Notes under the pieces: generated by a model
The model's database searches: none
What the model saw: the letters and a program-made list of their open reading frames with translations, nothing else
Told to the model about the DNA's origin: nothing
Program-made: the position numbers and the translations under genes
Shown here: one piece after another, positions 17,033 to 24,630 of the stretch
Layout: every line of letters starts with the position of its first letter
Position numbering within the stretch: the stretch's first letter is position 1
NCBI GenBank assembly: GCA_002373085.1
Contig: DFJP01000035.1
Span: 1 to 33,688, forward strand
DNA from: Caryophanales bacterium UBA3668
GTDB taxonomy: Bacteria > Bacillota_I > Bacilli_A > RFN20 > CAG-826
Reading direction: 5' to 3'
DNA length: 33,688 nucleotides

Positions 17033-17974
17033 ATGACAAGAAAAACTAAAAACAAAATCAAGGAAAATATCGTGGGTTATACCCTTATTTTCCCGTTGCT
17101 TGTTAGTTTAACAGTTTTCACTATTTATCCACTTCTATTAGCGCTTTTCCAAAGCTTCTTTAAAGATTTAACAATCAAGAAGTACATGAATTATGATTGG
17201 GGAACCTTTGGTTTTGATAACTACATTCATGCCTTCCAAGATGAATCTTTCTGGAAATCATTACGCTTAACATTTACATATACCGCAATCAGTGTTCCTC
17301 TTATTCTCACTTTATCCTTTGTTGCGGCCTATTTCTTAAGTAAGGAATTTAAAGGCGTAAAAGTATTCCGTATTCTTTATTACTTACCATGTCTTATTCC
17401 AGGTATTGTTTCTGCAATTATCTATAAGTACATGTACGCTGGTGATGCATATGGTTTCTTTAACTCTTTATTCTACACATTAGGAATCCGGAACTTCCCG
17501 GCAGATGCGGCAATAGCCTTCTTTGATAGTGAGCAAGAGGCAGTAGCCATGATATCGTTTATCTCTATGGGATTATTCGGTATCGGTGGATCTTCACCAT
17601 TTTGGATTGCGGGATTTAAATCTATTCCTAAATCATATTATGAAGCAGCGGAGATCGATGGTATTTCCCGTCCAAGAATCTTCTTTAAGATTACGATTCC
17701 AATGATGTCTAAATACATCTTCTTCCAAGTTATTTCCGCCTTTATTGCCGCCTTCCAAGTTGGCCAAGGTGTCTTACAATTCTCCACAACCGGAGGTAAA
17801 AACGGTAACCTTACCTTCTTAGGCTTAACAATTTATAATTCCACTCAATCAGTGGGAGGATATAACTTTGGTTATGCTTCCGCCCTTTCATATATCTTAT
17901 TCGTCATCATTGCAGGATTATCTGTAATCCTCTTTAGATACAACAAGTTTGTTTACTATGAGGGGGATAACTAA
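17033..17974 (+). CDS. CUT1 sugar ABC transporter permease, MalF/UgpA type
   Basis: The 313-residue protein has about six membrane helices, starting at 13-40 (VGYTLIFPLLVSLTVFTIYPLLL). It carries the permease EAA loop YYEAAEIDGISRPRIFFKITIPMM near 203-226, which docks on the ATPase. It begins 3 bases after the binding-protein stop and ends 1 base before the second permease. Around 17488-17520 the coding sequence briefly turns GC-rich with codons rare elsewhere here (CGG, CCG). It encodes a loop (RNFPADAAIAFFDSEQEA) between helices. Together with the next gene it should form the membrane channel energised by the ATPase at 6666-8120. Confidence 0.93.
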   Translation: MTRKTKNKIKENIVGYTLIFPLLVSLTVFTIYPLLLALFQSFFKDLTIKKYMNYDWGTFGFDNYIHAFQDESFWKSLRLTFTYTAISVPLILTLSFVAAYFLSKEFKGVKVFRILYYLPCLIPGIVSAIIYKYMYAGDAYGFFNSLFYTLGIRNFPADAAIAFFDSEQEAVAMISFISMGLFGIGGSSPFWIAGFKSIPKSYYEAAEIDGISRPRIFFKITIPMMSKYIFFQVISAFIAAFQVGQGVLQFSTTGGKNGNLTFLGLTIYNSTQSVGGYNFGYASALSYILFVIIAGLSVILFRYNKFVYYEGDN

Positions 17975-17975
17975 T

Positions 17976-18905
17976 ATGGATAGCTATATTTCTAATCCTC
18001 ATTTCCAGCCAAAGGAAATGCATATTAAACCTCATAGTGTTTATAAAGAATTCACCATGAAGGCATTTAGAATTTTCTTATATTGCCTTCCTGTGATTAT
18101 CTTTATCTTCCCATTTATGGTGTTAATTACCAGAAGTTTCTTCTCTTATGAAGAAAGTGTTGGATACACAGAAGGTTTAGGCTTATTCCCAAAAGTTTGG
18201 ACTCTTGAGTCATATAAAGAAGCTTTTGGAAACGAAGAAATTAGAAACGGTTTATTAACTGGATTAAAGAACACGATGATTATCGTTGTTTGTAACGTTA
18301 TCGGAGTTCCTTTAACCGCTTTTATGTCCGCCTATGCTTTCACAAAGATTAAATTCAAATTTAGAAAAGTCATATTTACTGTCGCTTTAGGCACAATTAT
18401 GATTCCTGGAATCTTACTTATGATTCCTGTCTATCAAATCTTCTGGAAAATGGGTTGGACAAATACAATCTTACCTTTAACTATTCCATGTTTCTTTGGA
18501 GGTGGAATTCTTAATATCTTCATGATTATGCAGTTCATTCGTTCAATTCCTAAGGAGATTGATGAGGCCGCTATTCTTGATGGAGCCAACTTACCAACTA
18601 GAATGTTTGGTTTAACTCTTCCATTAATTAAGCCAATCATTATCTACTTAATGGTTTCATGTTTCTTTGGAGCATGGAACGACTTCGCTGGTCCATTAAT
18701 GTATATCAAGAGTACCGCTCCTGAATCATTCACATTGAACTTATACATTTACTATGAATACTTATCAGAAACTTCATTAGTCACGATGAGACCAAACGTT
18801 CAAATGGTCTTTGGTGTCTTAATGATGATTCCAATGTTCGTCATATTTGTTATTTTCCAAAAACACTTAGTGGCTGGTCTTACCTTTGGTGCCGTTAAGG
18901 AATAA
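17976..18905 (+). CDS. CUT1 sugar ABC transporter permease, MalG/UgpE type
   Basis: The 309-residue protein is the second permease of the importer. The start is taken at ATG 17976, which follows GAGGGGG by 8 bases and lies one base after the previous stop. An upstream in-frame ATG at 17949 would overlap the first permease and has no ribosome site. Six membrane helices are visible after a roughly 25-residue polar N-terminus. The EAA loop EIDEAAILDGANLPTRMFGLTLPLIKPII lies near 188-216, and the protein ends with the typical HLVAGLTFGAVKE tail of this subfamily. It should pair with the MalF-like subunit and the MsmX-like ATPase. Confidence 0.94.
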   Translation: MDSYISNPHFQPKEMHIKPHSVYKEFTMKAFRIFLYCLPVIIFIFPFMVLITRSFFSYEESVGYTEGLGLFPKVWTLESYKEAFGNEEIRNGLLTGLKNTMIIVVCNVIGVPLTAFMSAYAFTKIKFKFRKVIFTVALGTIMIPGILLMIPVYQIFWKMGWTNTILPLTIPCFFGGGILNIFMIMQFIRSIPKEIDEAAILDGANLPTRMFGLTLPLIKPIIIYLMVSCFFGAWNDFAGPLMYIKSTAPESFTLNLYIYYEYLSETSLVTMRPNVQMVFGVLMMIPMFVIFVIFQKHLVAGLTFGAVKE

Positions 18906-18923
18906 AAGAAAGGGTTTCTTACT

Positions 18924-21005
18924 ATGAAAAACAAAAAAATAGCTGCCTCGATTATGTTTTCTTCGCTTGCTTTACTCGCAACTTCTCCGTTTATGATGAA
19001 CGCTCCTGAAGTGAAGCAAGTTAACGCAGCAACCATAAAAGATTTATCGGAAATTATTTCCTTTTCACAAGCTAACTTCCTTCAAAATTATATCGGTGAT
19101 TATTTTATTGATTTCAAATTAAGTGAGAGAATTTTCCCAACTAACAACTATGTTAACGACCACCTCAATTCTTTCTTAGATGAAAACGGAAACCCAATTA
19201 ATATCGCAGATGGAATTTTAATCAACGGCCAAACTCTTTCTTATTGGATTAATTATTCTAGCTCAAGACTTACTTATCCACGTAACGAAGGGGTCCATGT
19301 CTTCCCACTTTCCGCAGGAGGAGTATATAACCCTGTTTCTGTCGAGATTACTGACACCACAATCGCTTTTAAGTTTAATCTTGAATTCTTCCCTATGGAT
19401 AGCATCGTTATTACCTTTAAAGCTGGTGTATTTAAAGCTTACTATAATGGAACGACATTTAACTTAAGTGAAGACTTAACATTTAGGTCCACACTTAATC
19501 CAGAAAAGACTACAAACTTTAATAAGAAAATTACATTCGTTAAAACCGCTAATGAAGTTGATTTTAACGGAAAAATCCTTAATGCTGATGATCGAGGAGA
19601 AAAGACTTCGCCTAATGGAGGCAAATATCATCAATACCTCCTTTGGACCAACATCCCTCGTAATAGTGAATATGTTAGTCAACCATTCGCCACTGATAAC
19701 GACCGTTATATCCATGACAATATTTTGATTAACGGGGCTACTATCACTTCATATAACACTTGGGCTCGTGGTAACTCAAAAGACTTCACTAATTTAAATG
19801 ATCCAAGTACCCAAAATTCAGATTATGAAACTGGTCACCCAACTGGAAGCGCTAATGTCACATATGATTTAGCGGTTTATACCCAAATGGCTATCGACCA
19901 ACCAAATTATGTATTTGAAATCAAAGTTCCTAACCAATTAGTGACTGATTTATCTTTAGGTACAGTTTCATTCTCTTTTAGAGAAGGTTCTGCCTGGTAT
20001 ACATTAGATAAAGACAACAATTATATTGTTGGACGTCATAATCCTACATCTATTACCGCTTACGGAAATGAAAAGAAAGATACATTAGATAATTTAGTTG
20101 ATGTTTCTTTATATAGAGAAAGCGAACAAATCACAATTGCAGAAACAATCGCTGATGCTGAAACTGCATTTGCTAATGCATTTACTAAAGCTGATATTGA
20201 TGCTTCATTTGAAAGTGCTAAAAATACAATTCTTGCGTTAAAAACAGATGAAGAAAAAACTAAAGAAGAAACAATTAATGTTGTTGTGAACTTAATTGAT
20301 GAGATTCCTGATCAAATTACATACACAAAAGAATGCTATAGCAAGATTAAAGCAGCCTTAGAAGCTTATATTGCGTTAACTAATGAAGAACAAGCTCAAG
20401 TTCCAGCCGCAAAAGTTGATGAAATGTATAATGCATATGCTGAGTATCAAGCTTTAGATCTTGCTAACTATAAAGACTTAACTATTACTACAATTAATGA
20501 AGTTGTTAATGTTGATATCTACTATCAAACTCAAAAAGAAACAGTTGTTAACTTAAAAACAACCGCTTTAACTGCAATTAATAATGCGACTAACCGTATT
20601 GAAGTTGATAATGCCTACCAAACATTTATCGACTCTGTTAGTAATATTAAAACCGCGATCACATTAGCGTATGAAACATTAGACAATGTTGATTTAACAG
20701 GTTGCACAGCCGAACAAATCACAAAGATTAACCAAATTATCACTAATGGAAAGATGTCTATTGATTTATGTCAAAACACTGAACAAGTAGATACTCTTTT
20801 AAATAGAATTAACGCTGCCATAGAAGCAGTTAAACAAGGAAAAGATGTTGATCCAGTTGGACCAGTTATTCCACCAGATCCAGTTGTTATTGAAAAGAAT
20901 ACTGGCGTTCCTACCGGTGCTTTAATCGGTGCAATTGCTGGAGGATTAGTCTTAGCAATTGGTTTAGGTATTGGTGGATTCTTCCTTGGAAAGAAGAAAA
21001 AGTAG
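18924..21005 (+). CDS. Membrane-anchored surface protein A (paralogue of the one at 22536)
   Basis: The 693-residue protein has a signal peptide (MKNKKIAAS, cleavage near VNAA, residue 36) and a C-terminal glycine-rich membrane helix ending GKKKK, so it faces outward. Residues about 45-375 form a domain shared with the protein at 22536-24527. Identical blocks include ARGNSKDFTNL near 280-290, then DPSTQN and GHPTGSAN. Residues about 400-655 are Ala/Glu/Thr-rich and helical, with a FIVAR-like unit, YTKECYSKIKAALEAYIALT, near 465-484. A short Pro/Val linker precedes the membrane helix. No enzyme motif is seen. It lies 18 bases after the permease and 9 before the phosphatase gene. A glycan-binding or display role fits the context but is inference. 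Confidence 0.75.
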   Translation: MKNKKIAASIMFSSLALLATSPFMMNAPEVKQVNAATIKDLSEIISFSQANFLQNYIGDYFIDFKLSERIFPTNNYVNDHLNSFLDENGNPINIADGILINGQTLSYWINYSSSRLTYPRNEGVHVFPLSAGGVYNPVSVEITDTTIAFKFNLEFFPMDSIVITFKAGVFKAYYNGTTFNLSEDLTFRSTLNPEKTTNFNKKITFVKTANEVDFNGKILNADDRGEKTSPNGGKYHQYLLWTNIPRNSEYVSQPFATDNDRYIHDNILINGATITSYNTWARGNSKDFTNLNDPSTQNSDYETGHPTGSANVTYDLAVYTQMAIDQPNYVFEIKVPNQLVTDLSLGTVSFSFREGSAWYTLDKDNNYIVGRHNPTSITAYGNEKKDTLDNLVDVSLYRESEQITIAETIADAETAFANAFTKADIDASFESAKNTILALKTDEEKTKEETINVVVNLIDEIPDQITYTKECYSKIKAALEAYIALTNEEQAQVPAAKVDEMYNAYAEYQALDLANYKDLTITTINEVVNVDIYYQTQKETVVNLKTTALTAINNATNRIEVDNAYQTFIDSVSNIKTAITLAYETLDNVDLTGCTAEQITKINQIITNGKMSIDLCQNTEQVDTLLNRINAAIEAVKQGKDVDPVGPVIPPDPVVIEKNTGVPTGALIGAIAGGLVLAIGLGIGGFFLGKKKK

Positions 21006-21014
21006 GGATTAGTT

Positions 21015-22379
21015 ATGAAACATAAAGCCTCTACACCTCTACTCCTATTAGCGGCATTCTTAGTTGGATGCTCAAATAATGGCCAAAAGTTGAGTAATTA
21101 TAATTCAATTAATAAAATTAATGATCCAAATCACACTCACGAGAGAGTGATTCATTATGAAGCCACTAATCCAACATTCTTTAAGCCTGGTCACATTGAG
21201 TTTTACTATTGCTTAGATTGTCAAAAATCCTTCTACGATTATAAATGTGAAAACGAGATTCCTAATTCTCAATATTCGATTACTAATAAGTTAGATGGAA
21301 GGTATATTTCTCCATTAACCAAAAATATCAATATTGTTGGAGAAAACATTAGACAATATTTATCAGCAGAGACAGACGCTGAAATTATTGCGGCATTAAA
21401 GAGCGCAAATGCAGGTAATAATGACCAAGTTACAAACACTCTTTCTTGGTCAGGTGATGCATCTGGTAGCTATAAAGTTGAATTAAGTAATGACCATTCA
21501 TTTACGGAATATAAAACAATAACTACTTCCACCAATAGTGTCACTCTAGATAGAACCTTAATTCCAGGAGAAACATATTATTATCGTATTAAAAAAGATA
21601 ACAAAATCATCTTTGATGATCTTTCATTTAAAGTTAATGACACTTATTCATTACGCCCAATCTATGTTGATGGATTAAATAACGTTAGAGATTTAGGCGG
21701 ATGGAAAACAGCGGATGGCAAAACCGTTAAATACGGCAAACTTTTCCGTGGAGCGTTTTTAAATAACATTACCGAAAAGGGAAAAGATACTTTCTTCAAT
21801 GATTTAGGTATTAAAACTGAAATTGATGTTCGTACAGATGGAGGGCAAACATTATTTGACTCCCGTTTAACTTACCATCAATGCGGAATGTGGCAATACA
21901 CCAATATCATTCCAGGTTACCAATTATGGAACTCTACTTCCTCTGCTTATTACGATTTTGATGCAGGAAGTCCAGCCGCGATTAAAAACATCTTTGACTT
22001 ATTAGCGGATCAATCTAATTATCCAATCTATTACCACTGCACTGCTGGAGCAGATAGAACAGGAACCATTTCTTATCTAATTAATGGTTTACTCGGTGTT
22101 TCTTATGAAGATTTGACCAAAGATTTTGAATTAACTTCTTTCTCAATTCAAGGACCAAGATGGAGAGATTCTATCACCACTGAAGGCGATGCCTTCACTG
22201 GAAGCGGAATCTATAGTAACGAAGGAAACATGATCGCTTGGGGAAAACTCAACCAATTAATGATTACCCGTTATGGTGATGAGACCAATAACTTATCTAA
22301 AGCAATTGAGAACTATTTGATTAACGTCTGTGGTGTTTCTATTGAAACAATCAATGCTTTCAAAGAAATCATGCTCTAG
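21015..22379 (+). CDS. Secreted tyrosine-phosphatase-like lipoprotein
   Basis: The 454-residue protein has a clear lipobox, LVGC (Cys19), and should be anchored outside the membrane. Residues 40-78 hold His40, His42 and a CLDCxxxF motif (Cys66, Cys69, with Cys78 nearby), perhaps a small metal-binding or structural module. Residues about 138-208 look like a fibronectin type III domain (LSWSGDASGSYKVELS, then GETYYYRIKKD). Residues about 213-454 match the Y_phosphatase3 type: NVRDLGGWKTADG (223-235), GKLFRGA and the P-loop HCTAGADRTG, with nucleophile Cys342 and Arg348. Such enzymes remove phosphate from phosphotyrosine or sometimes phosphoinositides; secreted examples include Listeria LipA. 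It is the last gene of the operon. Why a phosphatase belongs to a sugar operon is unclear; phosphorylated glycans or host signalling are possibilities. Confidence 0.88.
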   Translation: MKHKASTPLLLLAAFLVGCSNNGQKLSNYNSINKINDPNHTHERVIHYEATNPTFFKPGHIEFYYCLDCQKSFYDYKCENEIPNSQYSITNKLDGRYISPLTKNINIVGENIRQYLSAETDAEIIAALKSANAGNNDQVTNTLSWSGDASGSYKVELSNDHSFTEYKTITTSTNSVTLDRTLIPGETYYYRIKKDNKIIFDDLSFKVNDTYSLRPIYVDGLNNVRDLGGWKTADGKTVKYGKLFRGAFLNNITEKGKDTFFNDLGIKTEIDVRTDGGQTLFDSRLTYHQCGMWQYTNIIPGYQLWNSTSSAYYDFDAGSPAAIKNIFDLLADQSNYPIYYHCTAGADRTGTISYLINGLLGVSYEDLTKDFELTSFSIQGPRWRDSITTEGDAFTGSGIYSNEGNMIAWGKLNQLMITRYGDETNNLSKAIENYLINVCGVSIETINAFKEIML

Positions 22380-22436
22380 ATTCTCATTTATAGATTTATC
22401 AATATCATTTTTTATCGACATTTAGATATTCATATT

Positions 22437-22462
22437 TTTACTTAGAAAAAATAACTTACAAT
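22437..22462 (+). promoter_or_regulatory. Putative promoter of surface protein B
   Basis: A -10-like TACAAT lies at 22457-22462. Upstream, TTTACT (22437-22442) is only 14 bases away and the T-run at 22435-22440 is 16 bases away, so the -35 is uncertain. No convincing terminator for the preceding operon was seen in 22380-22430, so read-through is also possible. Confidence 0.35.
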
Positions 22463-22488
22463 AAGGTTATCAACTAGTTTTTTAAAAG

Positions 22489-22524
22489 AAAGGAGAAAAC
22501 CACTCATAGTCTTTTATTGAGTGG
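22489..22524 (+). promoter_or_regulatory. Ribosome site followed by a hairpin in the leader of surface protein B
   Basis: A strong AAGGAG lies at 22490-22495. It is followed at once by a perfect 7-bp hairpin, CCACTCA (22500-22506) with TGAGTGG (22518-22524). The ATG is at 22536, about 40 bases from the ribosome site linearly but about 15 if the hairpin is bridged. GAGTGG in the 3' arm could also act as a weak site 11 bases before the ATG. Confidence 0.5.
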
Positions 22525-22535
22525 AAAATCATTTT

Positions 22536-24527
22536 ATGAAACCAGTCAAATACTTAGCTCTCTTCGGTTTCGTTACTGCCACTATCGCAGGCGCTTTAGT
22601 TGCAACTCAAAATAATGTTGCTTCAAGAGTTGAAGCTGCAACAGTAGCAGAAGAACCAACAGGCCCTCTTCATCTTGAAACAGCAAAAGTAAAATCATTT
22701 TCAGATTTCCACTTTGAAACAATGGAAGGTCCTTCCGGAGACACAATCACCACTTATTACTTCGCTGCAGGAAGCGGAGCAAAAGCAGCAAATCCAGAAG
22801 TTAGATTTATAACAGATGGTACAAACACAAGCTCAAGTCCTAAAGTTTTTGCTGCAGTTGACACTACAGAAGTTCACTTCTGGTACAAATTATCAAATGC
22901 TTCTGAATTAAACATTGATGGTGTTGGTGCACCATACTTGATTCAATTCCTCGATAGTGATGGCGGATATAACGCAGTCAATTGGGAACCAGTCAATGAT
23001 GGTCAGTGGCATGTCACAAAGTTCACAACAGACACTAAACACGATAAGTTCTGTGGCTTTGTCCTTAAAGCCGGTGATATAAATGGCAGCTTAGTTGTCG
23101 CCGACATTAGAACATATAAAACAGCGGTTACTGATTTAGAAACTGTCTTCCCAGAATCATTCAATATGAATTTCACTTACAATTTTATTGATAATGGATT
23201 CTTCGACATTACTTTAACAGAAAAAATCTTTACAAACACAGCCTATATCAACGACCATTATGGCGAATTCTTAGATGTTGATAACGAAGTTATCCCATTA
23301 CGTGATGGTATCGTTATTAATGGTAAGACATTAGGAGAATGGATTGATTACGTTCCAGAAACTATTTCTTATCCAAGAAATGACGGAGTTACTTGTTTCC
23401 CAGTTAACGCTAGTGAAAAATTCAATCCTATTGCTGTTGAAGTAGGTGATACCGTTCTTTCCTTCAAATTTAGCTTAGAAGAAATTCCACTAGACAGTGT
23501 CGTCGTTACATTCAAAGCTGGATTATTCTATGGCTACTACAACAATACAACATTCACATTAGATAAAGACATTACTTACTATGCAAATGTTACAACCAGT
23601 AACGGTCCATCTAGAGTCGCATTCTCAAAAACTCCAAATTGGATAGGAACTTATCAAGGAATTACTGGAGTTATCGACTGGGGTGAAAACACCGCTTCTC
23701 AAGGTGGCAAGTACCATAGATGGTTAGTGATTACAAATATCGCTCGTGATACAGTTAATGTCTCCATGGCATGCCCAGCAGATAACTATCGTTATATGTT
23801 TGACAACGTCTTAATGAATGGTAAGCCAATTACTTATTACAATGCATGGGCTCGTGGAAACTCTAAAGACTTCACAAATCTTGCTGATCCATCTACTCAA
23901 AATCCAGATTACGAATTAGGACACCCAACCGGAAGTGCAAATACGCAATATGACTTAGCAATCAGAATCGAAGTTATTACCGACCAAACGAATTACTTCC
24001 TTTGCTTCAACGTTCCAAATCAACTCTTAGCGGACTTAAATATGGCTGGTAATCCAACATTCGCATTAAGAGATGGTTCCGCCTGGTTATCTATCGTTGA
24101 TGGACAATCAAAAGTTGTTAGATATGACGCTCAAACAAACGCTAACTTTGCAGCAGTTACTTCATTCGCAAATGGTAGCTTACACATGGCTGACTATAAC
24201 GAAAGCCTTGGTTATTGTAACGATAACGAACATCACTACTACTTAACAGCTAAAGCTGCATACAATGATTTAACAGATTCACAAAAAGCGATGTTCACAA
24301 CATGGGGAGAATTTGCAGCGGCAAAAGCAAGATATGAAAAATGGGCTGAATTCAATCACGATGCTAACCCATACGATGGTAATGACACAATCGTTTCTGT
24401 CTTAGAAGTTCCAATGTTTAATGAAAACAATAGCTTCAACACAATGGTTGTAGTTATCTCATTAATGACAGTCTTCTCAGCGGCAATCTTATTTGTAACG
24501 CTTAGAAAGAAAAGAACCAACAAATAA
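22536..24527 (+). CDS. Membrane-anchored surface protein B (paralogue of protein A)
   Basis: The 663-residue protein is called from ATG 22536, which gives a normal signal peptide (MKPVKYLALFGF..., cleavage near VEAA, residue 35). A GTG at 22521 would add five residues and lies within a hairpin. Residues about 45-195 form an extra N-terminal beta domain that looks like a carbohydrate-binding jelly roll (FWYKLSN, then DGQWHVTKF). Residues about 205-540 are the domain shared with protein A, including ARGNSKDFTNL near 437. Residues about 570-615 contain YNDLTDSQKAMF and EFAAAKARYEKWA, a helical unit common in surface proteins. A membrane helix and RKKRTNK end the protein. The gene has its own leader and a strong terminator, and its third positions favour ACA/GCA more than its neighbours do. 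High, separate expression is likely; function is unknown. Confidence 0.75.
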   Translation: MKPVKYLALFGFVTATIAGALVATQNNVASRVEAATVAEEPTGPLHLETAKVKSFSDFHFETMEGPSGDTITTYYFAAGSGAKAANPEVRFITDGTNTSSSPKVFAAVDTTEVHFWYKLSNASELNIDGVGAPYLIQFLDSDGGYNAVNWEPVNDGQWHVTKFTTDTKHDKFCGFVLKAGDINGSLVVADIRTYKTAVTDLETVFPESFNMNFTYNFIDNGFFDITLTEKIFTNTAYINDHYGEFLDVDNEVIPLRDGIVINGKTLGEWIDYVPETISYPRNDGVTCFPVNASEKFNPIAVEVGDTVLSFKFSLEEIPLDSVVVTFKAGLFYGYYNNTTFTLDKDITYYANVTTSNGPSRVAFSKTPNWIGTYQGITGVIDWGENTASQGGKYHRWLVITNIARDTVNVSMACPADNYRYMFDNVLMNGKPITYYNAWARGNSKDFTNLADPSTQNPDYELGHPTGSANTQYDLAIRIEVITDQTNYFLCFNVPNQLLADLNMAGNPTFALRDGSAWLSIVDGQSKVVRYDAQTNANFAAVTSFANGSLHMADYNESLGYCNDNEHHYYLTAKAAYNDLTDSQKAMFTTWGEFAAAKARYEKWAEFNHDANPYDGNDTIVSVLEVPMFNENNSFNTMVVVISLMTVFSAAILFVTLRKKRTNK

Positions 24528-24550
24528 TTAATTTGTTAATGAATTAATAT

Positions 24551-24577
24551 ACCGGGCGCTTCATGTGCCCGGTTTTA
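24551..24577 (+). terminator. Strong rho-independent terminator after surface protein B
   Basis: ACCGGGC (24551-24557) pairs perfectly with GCCCGGT (24567-24573); two more inner pairs leave loop TTCAT. TTT follows. It is the most GC-rich structure in the intergenic DNA and closes the glycan locus upstream of the GH78-like gene. Confidence 0.9.
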
Positions 24578-24630
24578 TATGGTAAGTCTAAATAAATTGG
24601 TTTAGTATAGTTAAATAGGATTTGCGTAAC

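Noticed and set aside
17033..18905. A separate ABC ATPase next to the permeases
   Set aside because: None is present; the genes on both sides encode a binding protein and a surface protein, so the MsmX-like ATPase at 6666 is the likely partner.
22521..22535. GTG 22521 as start of surface protein B
   Set aside because: It adds only MENHF before a normal signal peptide and lies in a hairpin arm; ATG 22536 is preferred, though the GTG cannot be excluded.
24622..24630. TTG 24622 as start of the GH78-like gene
   Set aside because: It is one base from the AGGA site; ATG 24631 has proper spacing.
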